A stretch of DNA of 64,000 bases from Gammaproteobacteria bacterium (GTDB lineage: Bacteria; Pseudomonadota; Gammaproteobacteria; Pseudomonadales; Pseudohongiellaceae): positions 107,020 through 171,019 of the forward strand of contig JAQWMX010000007.1 in the NCBI GenBank assembly GCA_029246545.1, given 5' to 3'. The notes beneath the pieces are model-generated. The model did no database searches. It was given only the letters and a program-made list of their open reading frames with translations, and was not told where the DNA came from. Of the stretch, positions 9,986-18,837 are shown piece after piece (within the stretch, counting starts at the first letter, position 1; each line of letters starts with the position of its first letter). Both the position numbers and the translations under genes were made by a program.

Positions 9986-10723
9986 TCATTGTTGAGTCAT
10001 ACTCACATAAGCTTCTGTAATCGCGATCCAAGGTTCGCTGTTGTAAAAAACAATCCTAAACACTTGAGAAACTACGAGTGCGGTACCACCCCAAATATAC
10101 GCTTTGTTTATCTTGCCGTGAACTACTTGATCGTAAATAACGCCTGCCAGAAGCGGAATATCAGCTCCAACATACATCCAGAATGACCCTATTGTTAAGG
10201 TATCTAATGATCCAAACATTGGTCTTAGCATTGGCCAGCGTAATACAGCTGCACCTAGAATTGTTAATGTTGTGAGAAGCATTAAGCGTTTATGCAGGTC
10301 CGATTTAGTCTGAAAGTATATTGCACTACAGAAAAATACTGTGAACATGATCATGTCGATGCCAGAGATGGCTAGAAGTCACGGTGGATAAAAATGCGTT
10401 TGTGCGCGTGCGGTAAACACAGTTGTACCTACGACAACTAATAATGCTGCAATAGCAACACCAAATACGCCTAGCTTGCGGTGAAAAGAAACGTTGCCTG
10501 TACGAACTAGAAAGGCTTGTACGATAAAAAGAATAATCCAGGCTGAAAATACTAATCCGTGAAGATGCACGCTAAGTCTTAACTCACGTGCATCTGTAAA
10601 TTCTTTAAAGTAATAAGAAGGCCCAAAACCGACGATGACAATAAATGCTGCAAATAATGCAATTGCAGGGAAAAATATTCTATCTGCAGATCTGGGGTTG
10701 ATATTCAGTGCTTGTTCAGTCAT
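9986..10723 (-). pseudogene. DUF2306-like multi-pass membrane protein gene with one in-frame stop
   Basis: Two adjacent frames in the same phase (protein parts of 114 and about 130 residues) form one membrane protein. The first ends THFYPP, then TGA at 10379-10381, and the frame goes on LLAISGIDMIMF without a shift. Reading GGA (Gly) for TGA gives a continuous protein of about 245 residues with about seven hydrophobic segments and conserved histidines in SVHLHGLVFSAW, FHRKLG and DLHKRLM. This looks like a DUF2306-type, possibly haem-binding, membrane family, but I am not sure of the family. The gap between the two frames is 24 bases, all translatable. A sequencing error cannot be excluded. 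Confidence 0.7.
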
Positions 10724-11122
10724 TAAAATTCTCTTTTAGGAATAAAGTTAAGGTAATAATTGGGATAGATTAATTTTTTAATGAAAATCGCCAAGACCTA
10801 TTTTTCCCTTATAAAAAAACAGATCTTGGCGGCACTTACCCTACATTGCTACATTCGAGGAAAAAAAATGCAATAGGTGATTTACATCCGTAATACACCT
10901 GTGGTTAATCTAAAAAATCCTCATATGTAATGCAATACTTATGCAGATAATAGTCTGTTTATACCTAAAACTGAATTAAGTGAGGGTGCCATAAACTTGA
11001 TTTTAGCAGCTACAGCAAGCGAATCTTCTGGAAGTGTATATAAAGTGACACTACCTAAGAGTGTTGGTAAAAAGGCCGGGGTGCACTTTCAACTAATTAG
11101 CCATAACTTACTAGCGAATAAG
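10724..11122. other. 399-bp gap with a hairpin and an unassigned open frame
   Basis: No recognisable gene. It holds a long inverted repeat (listed separately) and, at about 10930-11090, stretches open on both strands. The minus strand reads a 48-residue hydrophobic tail (PAFLPTLLGSVTLYTLPEDS, later KIKFMAPSLNSVLG) between stops at both ends. The plus strand reads a 65-residue frame with TASESSGSVYKVTLPKSVGK. Either could be a remnant of a lost gene; I recognise neither. Confidence 0.3.
10789..10831. repeat. inverted repeat (hairpin)
   Basis: Arms CGCCAAGACCT (10789-10799) and AGATCTTGGCG (10821-10831) pair in ten of eleven positions around a 21-base AT-rich loop. It lies 66 bases upstream of the start of the broken membrane gene and about 290 bases beyond the end of the metallo-hydrolase gene, both on the minus strand. 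It could be a terminator or a leader structure. Confidence 0.55.
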
Positions 11123-12064
11123 CTATGGTGGTGGTTCACCTTGCATTAGATGAGGTGGCAAGGTGTCTGTAATAGCTTCAGGGACGCCTAATGGGCCGGG
11201 GCCTGCTATGCCAAAACCTGGGCCTCTGGTCCACCATAAAAAAGTCGGAGAATAATCAGGAAATCGCGCAGCCATTATCGGTGCAAATTCACGTAAGGGT
11301 ACACCCGGTTGTGCGACATCTTGATAAACTTGCATATAATTAATTGCTTCATCAAGCACTTCAGGTCCGCCATTTGGACCATGTCCAGGGTAAACCAGGT
11401 TGATAGGTGAGAATGCTTGTACTGATTCAAGTGCTCCGATCCAGCTTGCAGGATTGTTTAAATCAGCAAAGTAGGGATGCATTTGCGCGAAGATTAAATC
11501 GCCAGTAATTAATGCCTCTAATGATGGAATATAAAAGACCATTGCATCCATGGTTTCTGCTGGGATCAAATCCATAAACTGGATTTCATAGTCTTCTAGG
11601 AAAATGTTATTGCCAATTAGAAGCTCAGGAATAACTGGTTGTATTGGAAGCTGAGAGCCATAAAGCGGCTCCCAATGTACCCATTTAGATTGAAATTGTG
11701 TGGAAATTTCATCGATCACTGGCTGGCGGGCTAAAACCTGAACGTCTGGAAAAGCTTCGACAAGTGGGGCGAGCCCCATATAGTGATCAGGATGGCCATG
11801 GGTTAATAAAATATGGGTAAGTTCACGACCATTACTTTTTAATCTTTCAGCAAGTATTTCCCCGTCGCCTAGCAACCAAGGTGAATCAATTTGGATAGCT
11901 TCATTTTCGCCGAGCAGGGTAAAAGAGTTTTCTCCGATACCGCTATACTGACCTGTATAAACCTCTAGTTGTAGTCCATTCGATTCAGCCGCACAGGCTG
12001 ATAATTGAAATGAAATAAATATAATTAAAGCTGGGTATGTAAATAATTTATTAGTTTTTATCAT
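11123..12064 (-). CDS. metallo-beta-lactamase-fold hydrolase, predicted lipoprotein
   Basis: A 313-residue protein with a lipoprotein signal peptide (lipobox LSAC, cysteine at about residue 24). The metal-binding motif THGHPDHYMG appears near residue 88, and further conserved features include a central GDLIF and a later YPGHGPNGG. It should be a periplasm-facing, lipid-anchored hydrolase of the MBL fold, with the second histidine/aspartate ligand set in those later motifs. The family includes B3-like beta-lactamases, glyoxalase-II-like enzymes and alkylsulfatase-like proteins; nothing visible decides between them. It lies 63 bases downstream of the sodium:solute symporter gene and on the same strand, so it may be co-transcribed. 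Confidence 0.85.
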   Translation of the reverse strand: MIKTNKLFTYPALIIFISFQLSACAAESNGLQLEVYTGQYSGIGENSFTLLGENEAIQIDSPWLLGDGEILAERLKSNGRELTHILLTHGHPDHYMGLAPLVEAFPDVQVLARQPVIDEISTQFQSKWVHWEPLYGSQLPIQPVIPELLIGNNIFLEDYEIQFMDLIPAETMDAMVFYIPSLEALITGDLIFAQMHPYFADLNNPASWIGALESVQAFSPINLVYPGHGPNGGPEVLDEAINYMQVYQDVAQPGVPLREFAPIMAARFPDYSPTFLWWTRGPGFGIAGPGPLGVPEAITDTLPPHLMQGEPPP

Positions 12065-12127
12065 TTTATTTTTACCATATTTATTGTGTTAAATATTTTT
12101 AATTTAAAGTTTAAATAATTCGGGTAT

Positions 12128-13801
12128 CTAACCTGGCACGCGTATATCTTCAACCATCGCTTGTACTTCTTGCGGTGGTGCTGCGGTAAAATGGCAAACA
12201 ACAAAAGCCGTTACGAAATTTAGTAGGGTGCCAAGTGTCCCAACACCTTCTGGCGAAATACCAAGCCACCAACCATCAGCGTTATCAGCTGCTGGGTTAA
12301 TAAAGGTGTAATAAATAATGTAGCTTGCTGTAAAGATGATTCCCACCAGCATGCCAGAAATGGCACCTTCTTTATTCATGCGCTTATAGAAAATCCCCAA
12401 TACTATGGCAGGGAAGAAGGAAGAACTCGCAAGACCGAAGGCGAACGCTACAACCTCTGCAACAAAGCCAGGCGGATTAATGCCAAAATAACCAGCAATA
12501 CAAACTGCGAAAAATATAGCGATACGCGCTGAAAGCAATTCTTTTTTCTCACTAATATTGGGCATCAAATTTGATTTTAATAAATCGTGAGAAATGGCAG
12601 ATGATATGACTAAGAGTAAGCCGGCAGCTGTGGAAAGTGCAGCAGCAAGTCCTCCCGCTGCAACTAAGGCAACCACCCAATTTGGTAGCTGAGCTATTTC
12701 TGGATTCGCCAATACAATAATATCCCGGTCTACTGTAAGTTCGTTATCTTGTGGGTCAGCAAGATACTGAATGATTCCATCATTATTTTTGTCTTCGAAG
12801 CTGATGAGATTTGTTGCTTCCCAAGTTTTAAACCATTCCGGCATGGCACTGTATTCAACATTACTAACAGTATTAATTAAATTTGCTCTGGCAAAAGCTG
12901 AAATAGTTGGAGCAGTGGTATACAAAATGGCAATAAAAAATATTGCATAAAGTGCTGACTTCCGTGCAGCTCTAACACTAGGCACCGTAAAAAAACGAAT
13001 AATGACATGAGGTAAACCGGCTGTACCAAACATTAGTGCAGCTGTAATAAAAAATACATCTAACTTGCTGCGGATACTTTCGGTATATGCCGCAAAGCCT
13101 AATTCCTGATTTAAGCCATCTAAGCGATCAAGTAGATAGCCGCCACCATATTCAGGATTTAATTCTGCACCAAAACCAATATGGGGAATGACATTGCCTG
13201 TCATTAATAGTGAGATAAAAATGGCTGGCACCATAAACGCAAAGATCAACACACAATATTGCGCTACCTGGGTATAAGTAATGCCTTTCATGCCGCCTAG
13301 CACCGCATAAAAGAACACAATGGTCATGCCAATTAAAACACCAATGTTAATGTCGACTTCCAAGAAGCGAGAAAAGACTACACCAACGCCACGCATTTGT
13401 CCGGCAACGTAGGTAAAAGAAATGAAAACTGCACAAAGCAAAGCCACGATTCTAGCGGTCTGAGAGTAATAACGTTCACCAATAAAGTCGGGCACGGTAA
13501 ATTTACCAAAGTCACGTAAATAAGGGGCAATCAACATGGCAAGCAGCACGTAGCCGCCAGTCCAGCCCATTAGGTAAACAGAGCCGTCGCGCCCCATAAA
13601 AGAAATAATGCCTGCCATAGAAATAAATGAAGCCGCCGACATCCAGTCAGCAGCAGTAGCTAGTCCATTTGCAAGCGGCGGGACATGCGCTCCGGCGATA
13701 TAAAAATCACTGGTTGAAGAGGCGCGGGATTTGATAGCAATTGTGATGTACAGCAGAAAAGTTATGCCGACAAAAAGGTAGGTCATTTCCTGAACGGACA
13801 T
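12128..13801 (-). CDS. sodium:solute symporter (VC_2705-type, ActP-like)
   Basis: A 557-residue, roughly thirteen-span SSS transporter. Family motifs include the N-terminal STSDFYIAGAHVPPLANGLA stretch, ADWMSAASFISMAG, GWTGGYVLLAML, GTAGLPHVIIRFFTVPSV and GLAAALSTAAGLLLVISSAI. It should import a small carboxylate (acetate-like) with sodium. The preceding gene encodes the DUF4212 small subunit that regularly accompanies this subfamily, and the two genes are six bases apart. A Usp-domain gene lies just before them, so this looks like a carboxylate-uptake operon with the order usp, DUF4212, symporter and possibly the MBL lipoprotein. Confidence 0.92.
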   Translation of the reverse strand: MSVQEMTYLFVGITFLLYITIAIKSRASSTSDFYIAGAHVPPLANGLATAADWMSAASFISMAGIISFMGRDGSVYLMGWTGGYVLLAMLIAPYLRDFGKFTVPDFIGERYYSQTARIVALLCAVFISFTYVAGQMRGVGVVFSRFLEVDINIGVLIGMTIVFFYAVLGGMKGITYTQVAQYCVLIFAFMVPAIFISLLMTGNVIPHIGFGAELNPEYGGGYLLDRLDGLNQELGFAAYTESIRSKLDVFFITAALMFGTAGLPHVIIRFFTVPSVRAARKSALYAIFFIAILYTTAPTISAFARANLINTVSNVEYSAMPEWFKTWEATNLISFEDKNNDGIIQYLADPQDNELTVDRDIIVLANPEIAQLPNWVVALVAAGGLAAALSTAAGLLLVISSAISHDLLKSNLMPNISEKKELLSARIAIFFAVCIAGYFGINPPGFVAEVVAFAFGLASSSFFPAIVLGIFYKRMNKEGAISGMLVGIIFTASYIIYYTFINPAADNADGWWLGISPEGVGTLGTLLNFVTAFVVCHFTAAPPQEVQAMVEDIRVPG

Positions 13802-13807
13802 TTTTAT

Positions 13808-14074
13808 CTATTCCTCATCATTAAGCTTGTACTTATCGTCGAGCTTATCCATCGCTTTAAGGTAGAAATAGATTAGAAATACATAAATAAAAATGGCGCC
13901 TTGTTGTGAAATCCAGAAGCCCAATTTGAAACCGGCAAAACGAAAGTTGTCGAGCACATCGACGAAAATAATGCCTAATAAAAAGGAAACGACAAACCAG
14001 ATGCCTAGTAAGATTTTCACTAGACGTATATTTTCCTGCCAGTAGCCAGGAGAGTCTTTTTCAGTATGCTTCAT
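13808..14074 (-). CDS. DUF4212 symporter small subunit
   Basis: An 88-residue protein with a charged N-terminus (YWQENIRLVKILLGIWF), two membrane spans and a FGFW/KLGFWISQQG-like turn between them, ending in a short acidic-basic tail. This is the standard architecture of the DUF4212 sodium/substrate symporter small subunit. It lies six bases before the large symporter gene. It probably forms a membrane complex with that subunit; the exact role is not established in the family. Confidence 0.9.
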   Translation of the reverse strand: MKHTEKDSPGYWQENIRLVKILLGIWFVVSFLLGIIFVDVLDNFRFAGFKLGFWISQQGAIFIYVFLIYFYLKAMDKLDDKYKLNDEE

Positions 14075-14114
14075 TCGCCCGATTATACTTATGCGGCTAA
14101 AAATCGAAAGTTTA

Positions 14115-14921
14115 TCATGAAAGAGTTAAGACACCCTGCTTAACTTTACTGAGAACTTTTTCGGAAGTATTACCACGCATTAACGCAGCGGCACCTTTTC
14201 TATGCATCGTGCCAATTACTACCAAATCGGCATTGATCTCTTCAGCATAGCGGGAAATAACTTCAGCGGGATCACCTTCTTCTAAATGTACATTTTCTGT
14301 ATCAAGACCAGTGAATTTAAGTAATTGTTCTCGATCCGGGTAATGCATACTGTCTTTATAGGAATTGATGGCATAAAGTTCAGCATTATAAAGGGATGCA
14401 ACCCTATCGGCGTGTTTAAGAATTTTTTCATTTAATTCTATATATTTTGATTTTTCAGTTCTGATATTCAAAGCCGCGAGAATAACTTTCCTTTGGCTCC
14501 TGGATTCGGGTCGTACGATCGTCACAGGACAGGGTGATTTGCGTAATAAATCCCATTTAGAATTAGTGAACATGCTGCGGCGTACAGTAGCGTTGTAATC
14601 AGGAATGAAAATAACGTCCGGTTGAATACGATCGGCGCAATTTAAAACCGCTTCTGACCATTCCATTGTCCAACATAGCTCATAGCTAAAATCCAGGCCT
14701 GATTCAACTGCAGGTTTGGTGAGTTCATCCAGCCACTTACTGTCTCTGTATAAACCCTGATTGCGGGCTTTAAGGTCGGTATTGTCTACATCAGGGCAGA
14801 TGAATAAATGCAATTTTGGTGGCACTTTTCTAGCTTTTAAGGTAACTAGCGCGCGATCAAGAGCAATATGGGTATCTTGACTTGGTTCGATAATAACGAG
14901 TATGTAATCCTGTGCGCTCAT
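14115..14921 (-). CDS. tandem universal stress protein (UspE-like)
   Basis: A 268-residue cytoplasmic protein with two Usp domains (about residues 5-140 and 150-268). The second ends in the nucleotide-binding pattern VVIGTMHRKGAAALMRGNTS. The length and duplicated layout resemble UspE, though it is somewhat shorter than the Escherichia coli protein. It is followed after 40 bases by the DUF4212/symporter pair on the same strand. Usp genes often accompany transporters of this type, so it may sense energy state and modulate carboxylate uptake; that is inference from context. Confidence 0.85.
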   Translation of the reverse strand: MSAQDYILVIIEPSQDTHIALDRALVTLKARKVPPKLHLFICPDVDNTDLKARNQGLYRDSKWLDELTKPAVESGLDFSYELCWTMEWSEAVLNCADRIQPDVIFIPDYNATVRRSMFTNSKWDLLRKSPCPVTIVRPESRSQRKVILAALNIRTEKSKYIELNEKILKHADRVASLYNAELYAINSYKDSMHYPDREQLLKFTGLDTENVHLEEGDPAEVISRYAEEINADLVVIGTMHRKGAAALMRGNTSEKVLSKVKQGVLTLS

Positions 14922-15060
14922 GTTAAAACTCCAGATTAATGCCTTACTTATTTATTAAAAGTTAATAGATAAATGGTAATACTAATTATCTAAAGTGAAT
15001 ATGATCGAGATCATATGAATTGTAATTGATGAAAAATAAAAGGTGAATAACAAAAAGTTG

Positions 15061-15837
15061 CTAATCGGTGCGCAAAACTTTCAGAAGAGGTTTAAAACAT
15101 TTGGGATTAGCAAAAACCAATTGATTGCTTTGTAGGCAATCTGGGTTGCCCTGATGATCGCTGATTAAACCGCCAGCTTCCTGAATTAATAGGATTCCTG
15201 CAGCTACGTCCCACTGCTTGAGACCAGAAACCCAACCTGCATCTAGTTTACCACTTGCGACATATGCTAGATCGAGAGCGGCTGAACCAGTAACGCGAAT
15301 CCCGCCGATGTTATCTTTGATCTTTTTTTGCAGAGCGAGTGCCAGTTCATAGTGATCACCACCGGCAAAGCTCATGCTAAGAGCAACTTCTTGTAATTTA
15401 GTTTTCTTGCCAACTCTAATGCGAGTGTCATTTAAACGCGAGCCTTCGCCTTTCGTGGCAGTAAACTCATCTTGCCGAATTGGATCAAGAATTACTGCAT
15501 GTTCAAGCTTGTTATTTTTTACACAGGCCATGGAAATGCAGAAATGTGGAAAGCCACGCATGAAATTCCGAGTGCCATCTATAGGGTCTATATACCATAT
15601 TGTTGATTTATCTTCACCCTCGATCAGGCCGGATTCCTCTCCAAGAAAACTATGTTCCGGATACGCTTTTTGAATAGAGCTAATCAGAAGTGTTTCGACT
15701 TCTTGATCAACGTTAGTGACGTAATCATTATCGCCTTTATCAAACACCTGTATCCGATCAAGTCTATCTGAAGCTTGAACAATAATATCTGATGCTTCTC
15801 GGGCGGCGCGAAGAGCGATATTTACAATCGGATGCAT
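15061..15837 (-). CDS. suhB: inositol-1-monophosphatase family protein
   Basis: A 258-residue magnesium-dependent phosphatase. The metal-binding motifs of the family are intact: GEESG near residue 66, WYIDPIDGTRNF near residue 82 and KQWDVAAG near residue 210. It hydrolyses inositol-1-phosphate and related sugar phosphates; in enterobacteria SuhB also joins ribosomal RNA antitermination complexes. It is divergent from trmJ with 117 bases between the two starts, the same pairing seen in many gammaproteobacteria, which supports the name. Confidence 0.93.
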   Translation of the reverse strand: MHPIVNIALRAAREASDIIVQASDRLDRIQVFDKGDNDYVTNVDQEVETLLISSIQKAYPEHSFLGEESGLIEGEDKSTIWYIDPIDGTRNFMRGFPHFCISMACVKNNKLEHAVILDPIRQDEFTATKGEGSRLNDTRIRVGKKTKLQEVALSMSFAGGDHYELALALQKKIKDNIGGIRVTGSAALDLAYVASGKLDAGWVSGLKQWDVAAGILLIQEAGGLISDHQGNPDCLQSNQLVFANPKCFKPLLKVLRTD

Positions 15838-15954
15838 GTGGTTTAAGCCTTATGGTGAACGGGATAAAAATCGGGCGCTATAATATCAGAGCCAGCCGGT
15901 TTCTGCTAAGATGCGCGCTCTGTAACTTTCAGCAAAATAGCTCAGCCAAAGAAA

Positions 15955-16701
15955 TTGCACTTAGATAACATCCGCATTGTACTAGTAAACACTTCTCATC
16001 CAGGAAATATCGGAGCAGCCGCGCGTGCCATGAAAAATATGGGGCTGTCGAAACTTTATTTGGTCACCCCTAAAGATTACCCTTCTGGAGTTGCAATAGG
16101 TAGAGCATCATCAGCTCTGGATATTCTTGATAATGCTGTCCTTTGTGAAGATTTAACGGAAGCCATCGCTGATTGCAGTTTGGTGGTTGGCACCAGCGCC
16201 CGATCCAGAAGAATTCCTTGGCCAGTAGTTGATCCTGGAACTTGCGCAAAGAAATTAGTCGAAGAAGGCCAGCAGCAGAAAGTAGCGCTAGTGTTTGGGC
16301 GTGAAGACAGGGGCTTAAGTAATGAAGAGTTGCAGCTTTGCCATTTTCATGTGCAGATTGCGGCAAACCCAGAATACAGTTCTTTAAATCTAGCCGCAGC
16401 AGTGATGGTGCTCAGTCATGAGATATACCAGTTAAAAGAACAGCTTGAAGAAGGTAATCAGGAAGTAACAGAAAGTTGGGATAATGATTTAGCCACAGTC
16501 GCTGAAGTTGAGACCTATCTAGAGCATCTTGAACAAATGCTTATCCAAATCGACTTTCATGATCCTGAGAACCCTCGACATTTAATGCCTAGGTTGAGAC
16601 GGCTCTATAATCGTGTGCGTGTAGATAAAATGGAAATTAATATCCTGCATGGCATTGTTTCGGAAACACGGAAAATGCTGAATAAGCTAAGTAAAAAATA
16701 A
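15955..16701 (+). CDS. trmJ: tRNA (cytidine/uridine-2'-O-)-methyltransferase TrmJ
   Basis: A 248-residue SPOUT methyltransferase that should methylate the ribose of nucleotide 32 in tRNA anticodon loops. It has the family's opening NIRIVLVNTSHPGNIGAAARA, the SAM-knot residues VFGREDRGLSNEELQ and AANPEYSSLNLAAAV, and the usual length. The only start that keeps the family N-terminus is TTG at 15955 (protein MHLDNIRIVL). A TATAAT at 15879-15884 may be part of its promoter. It precedes iscR, as in many relatives, but IscR has its own promoter. Confidence 0.93.
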   Translation: MHLDNIRIVLVNTSHPGNIGAAARAMKNMGLSKLYLVTPKDYPSGVAIGRASSALDILDNAVLCEDLTEAIADCSLVVGTSARSRRIPWPVVDPGTCAKKLVEEGQQQKVALVFGREDRGLSNEELQLCHFHVQIAANPEYSSLNLAAAVMVLSHEIYQLKEQLEEGNQEVTESWDNDLATVAEVETYLEHLEQMLIQIDFHDPENPRHLMPRLRRLYNRVRVDKMEINILHGIVSETRKMLNKLSKK

Positions 16702-16771
16702 GCTGCATAAGTAAGAGTAGGGCGAAAAGGGCGATTAACTGCATTTCACTGAATGCTTAGCTACTTGTTTA

Positions 16772-16827
16772 ATACTTGACCAAAAGAGTTGGTTATTAGA
16801 TAATACCTGAGTAATTTAATCAGGATT
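16772..16827 (+). promoter_or_regulatory. iscR promoter with two type-1 IscR sites
   Basis: The 25-base windows at 16772-16796 and 16803-16827 match the type-1 IscR consensus (ATASYYGACTRWWWYAGTCRRSTAT) at about 22 and 20-21 of 25 positions by my count. The first contains a -35 element TTGACC (16776-16781), and a -10 element GATAAT follows after 17 bases (16799-16804). Binding of [2Fe-2S]-IscR here would block the promoter, giving the familiar feedback control of Fe-S assembly. The iscR start codon is 25 bases beyond the second site. Confidence 0.85.
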
Positions 16828-16851
16828 AGATACAGAGTTAAAAAGACAACT

Positions 16852-17340
16852 ATGCGTCTTACTACAAAAGGTCGTTATGCCGTTACAGCGATGCTGGATT
16901 TAAGCATTAACGCTAGTGATGGCCCAGTTAGCTTGGTTGATATTTCACAACGCCAGGATATCTCACTGTCTTATCTAGAACAGCTGTTCTCTAAGTTGCG
17001 TAAGAAAGAGTTAGTTAATAGTGTGCGTGGTCCAGGTGGAGGCTATCAATTAAGCCGAGCTGAAAGTGATATTGATATGGCCGAAATTATTGATGCCGTT
17101 AGTGAATCCTTGGATACAACCAAGTGTCAGGGTTCCGGTGATTGTCAGAATGGTTCTATCTGTTTAACCCATCATTTATGGGAGGATTTAAGTGAGCAGA
17201 TATATAGTTATTTAAGCAATATTTCTCTGGCGGACCTAATCTCAAAAAGAGAAATCAGTCAGATAGCGCAAAGCCAACAAGATAGGCATATAGAAAAACT
17301 AGAAAAAAGTTTTGACACTATTGCCAGTAGTACTAGCTAG
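16852..17340 (+). CDS. iscR: Fe-S cluster regulator IscR (Rrf2 family)
   Basis: A 162-residue winged-helix repressor. The DNA-binding half begins [17 protein letters not shown], and the cluster ligands Cys92, Cys98, Cys104 and His107 are all present with the same numbering as in Escherichia coli. It senses the state of Fe-S supply: holo-IscR represses the isc operon and apo-IscR acts at other promoters. Its own promoter carries two type-1 sites. It is the first gene of a plus-strand run through iscX; iscS follows after 71 bases. Confidence 0.96.
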   Translation: MRLTTKGRYAVTAMLDLSINASDGPVSLVDISQRQDISLSYLEQLFSKLRKKELVNSVRGPGGGYQLSRAESDIDMAEIIDAVSESLDTTKCQGSGDCQNGSICLTHHLWEDLSEQIYSYLSNISLADLISKREISQIAQSQQDRHIEKLEKSFDTIASSTS

Positions 17341-17411
17341 TTAAATTAAAAGTAAAAAAGTTAGAAAAAGTAATAACAATTAGCAAACAAGAGGTTTAAG
17401 AAGTAGACGTT

Positions 17412-18626
17412 ATGCGAGAACCAATTTATTTTGATTATTCAGCTACTACACCGGTCGATCCACGTGTGATGGATGCCATGATGAAATGCCTGACTCTGGA
17501 GGGCAATTTCGGTAATGCGGCTTCACGTTCTCACGTATTTGGCTGGAAAGCAGAAGAAGCCGTTGAAGAAGCACGTCAACACGTGGCTGACCTTATGCAT
17601 TGTGATCCGCGTGAAATTGTCTGGACCTCTGGTGCTACAGAATCTGACAACTTAGCCCTTAAAGGTGTTGCTCATTTCTATCAGAGCAAAGGCAAGCACA
17701 TAATCACATCAAAAATTGAACACAAAGCTGTGCTGGATTCTTGTCGTCAACTTGAACGTGAAGGTTTTGAAGTAACTTATCTGGACCCAGATGAAAAAGG
17801 TTTGATACAGCCTGAAGAAGTTGGCAAAGCCATAAAAGAAGACACAATTTTGGTTTCCCTGATGCATGTTAATAATGAAATCGGTGTTATCAATGATATC
17901 GCTGCTATTGGAGAAATAACGCGTGAGAAAAAAGTGTTATTCCATGTTGATGCCGCGCAAAGTGTCGGCAAAATTGCCATTGATATGGAAAATATGAAAG
18001 TCGACCTAATGTCAGTAACAGCGCATAAAGTGTATGGACCTAAAGGTATTGGTGCACTTTATGTACGTCGTAAACCGCGCGTGCGCCTGGAAGCACAAAT
18101 GCACGGCGGTGGTCATGAAAGAGGTATGCGGTCAGGCACCTTGGCGACTCATCAAATAGTTGGTATGGGTGAAGCTTATCGAATTGCCTTAGAGGAAATG
18201 CAATCAGATGCAGAACACAGTTTGGCACTAAGGCAACGTTTTCTTAAGGGGCTAGAAGGGATGGAAGAGATTTATATCAATGGTGATATTGATCAGCGAG
18301 TGCCGAGCAATTTGAATGTCAGTTTTAATTTTGTCGAAGGTGAGTCACTTATCATGGCATTAAAAGATCTTGCGGTTTCTTCGGGCTCTGCTTGTACATC
18401 AGCCAGCCTAGAGCCTTCTTACGTGCTAAGAGCAATTGGTCTTAATGATGAACTGGCGCATAGTTCATTACGTATTACTATTGGCCGATTCAGCACTGAA
18501 GAAGACGTCGACTTTGCAGTTGAAAAAGTGAAAGAAGCTGTAACCAAATTAAGAGAGTTGTCGCCACTTTGGGATATGTACAAGGATGGCGTCGACATTA
18601 GTAAAATTCAATGGGCAGCCCATTAG
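17412..18626 (+). CDS. iscS: cysteine desulfurase IscS
   Basis: A 404-residue PLP enzyme that removes sulfur from cysteine as a persulfide for Fe-S assembly, tRNA thiolation and other sulfur transfers. The PLP lysine is Lys206 ([10 protein letters not shown]) and the catalytic loop cysteine is Cys328 ([14 protein letters not shown]), numbered as in the E. coli enzyme. The C-terminal IscU-docking end ([18 protein letters not shown]) is intact. Its stop codon is the first base triplet of a palindromic element that separates it from iscU by 211 bases, longer than usual in this operon. Confidence 0.97.
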   Translation: MREPIYFDYSATTPVDPRVMDAMMKCLTLEGNFGNAASRSHVFGWKAEEAVEEARQHVADLMHCDPREIVWTSGATESDNLALKGVAHFYQSKGKHIITSKIEHKAVLDSCRQLEREGFEVTYLDPDEKGLIQPEEVGKAIKEDTILVSLMHVNNEIGVINDIAAIGEITREKKVLFHVDAAQSVGKIAIDMENMKVDLMSVTAHKVYGPKGIGALYVRRKPRVRLEAQMHGGGHERGMRSGTLATHQIVGMGEAYRIALEEMQSDAEHSLALRQRFLKGLEGMEEIYINGDIDQRVPSNLNVSFNFVEGESLIMALKDLAVSSGSACTSASLEPSYVLRAIGLNDELAHSSLRITIGRFSTEEDVDFAVEKVKEAVTKLRELSPLWDMYKDGVDISKIQWAAH

Positions 18627-18765
18627 GAGGTGTTAAAGCGATTGCGCTTATCAATGCGGCGTTAAAAATTTTATTAAAATGCTCATTTACAAAACTGTAA
18701 ACTGCGCTTTTTCAAAAATTTTTGCCTAGCCTTGATTTCGCTCTTGACGCTTTAAAACCTCCTAA
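18623..18765. repeat. palindromic element A after iscS
   Basis: Arms of 18 bases (18623-18640 and 18748-18765) pair with a single mismatch around a 107-base centre and start at the iscS stop codon. Inside is a small hairpin TTTAC / GTAAA. The layout and much of the centre resemble the elements after guaB and iscX. The element fills most of the iscS-iscU gap and could form a strong mRNA structure that protects or attenuates the upstream message. Confidence 0.75.
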
Positions 18766-18837
18766 CAAGAAAAGATTAGAAGTGAAAAAAAGAGACGGTT
18801 AAATTTAGAAATTTAATAAGTTAAAAAGGTAAATATT

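Noticed and set aside
10379..10381. TGA as a selenocysteine codon in the membrane protein gene
   Set aside because: No SECIS-like hairpin follows and the position looks like glycine in context; a point mutation or read error is simpler.
16702..16770. Another palindromic element after trmJ
   Set aside because: AGCTGCAT and ATGCTTAGCT pair only loosely and the shared core is absent.
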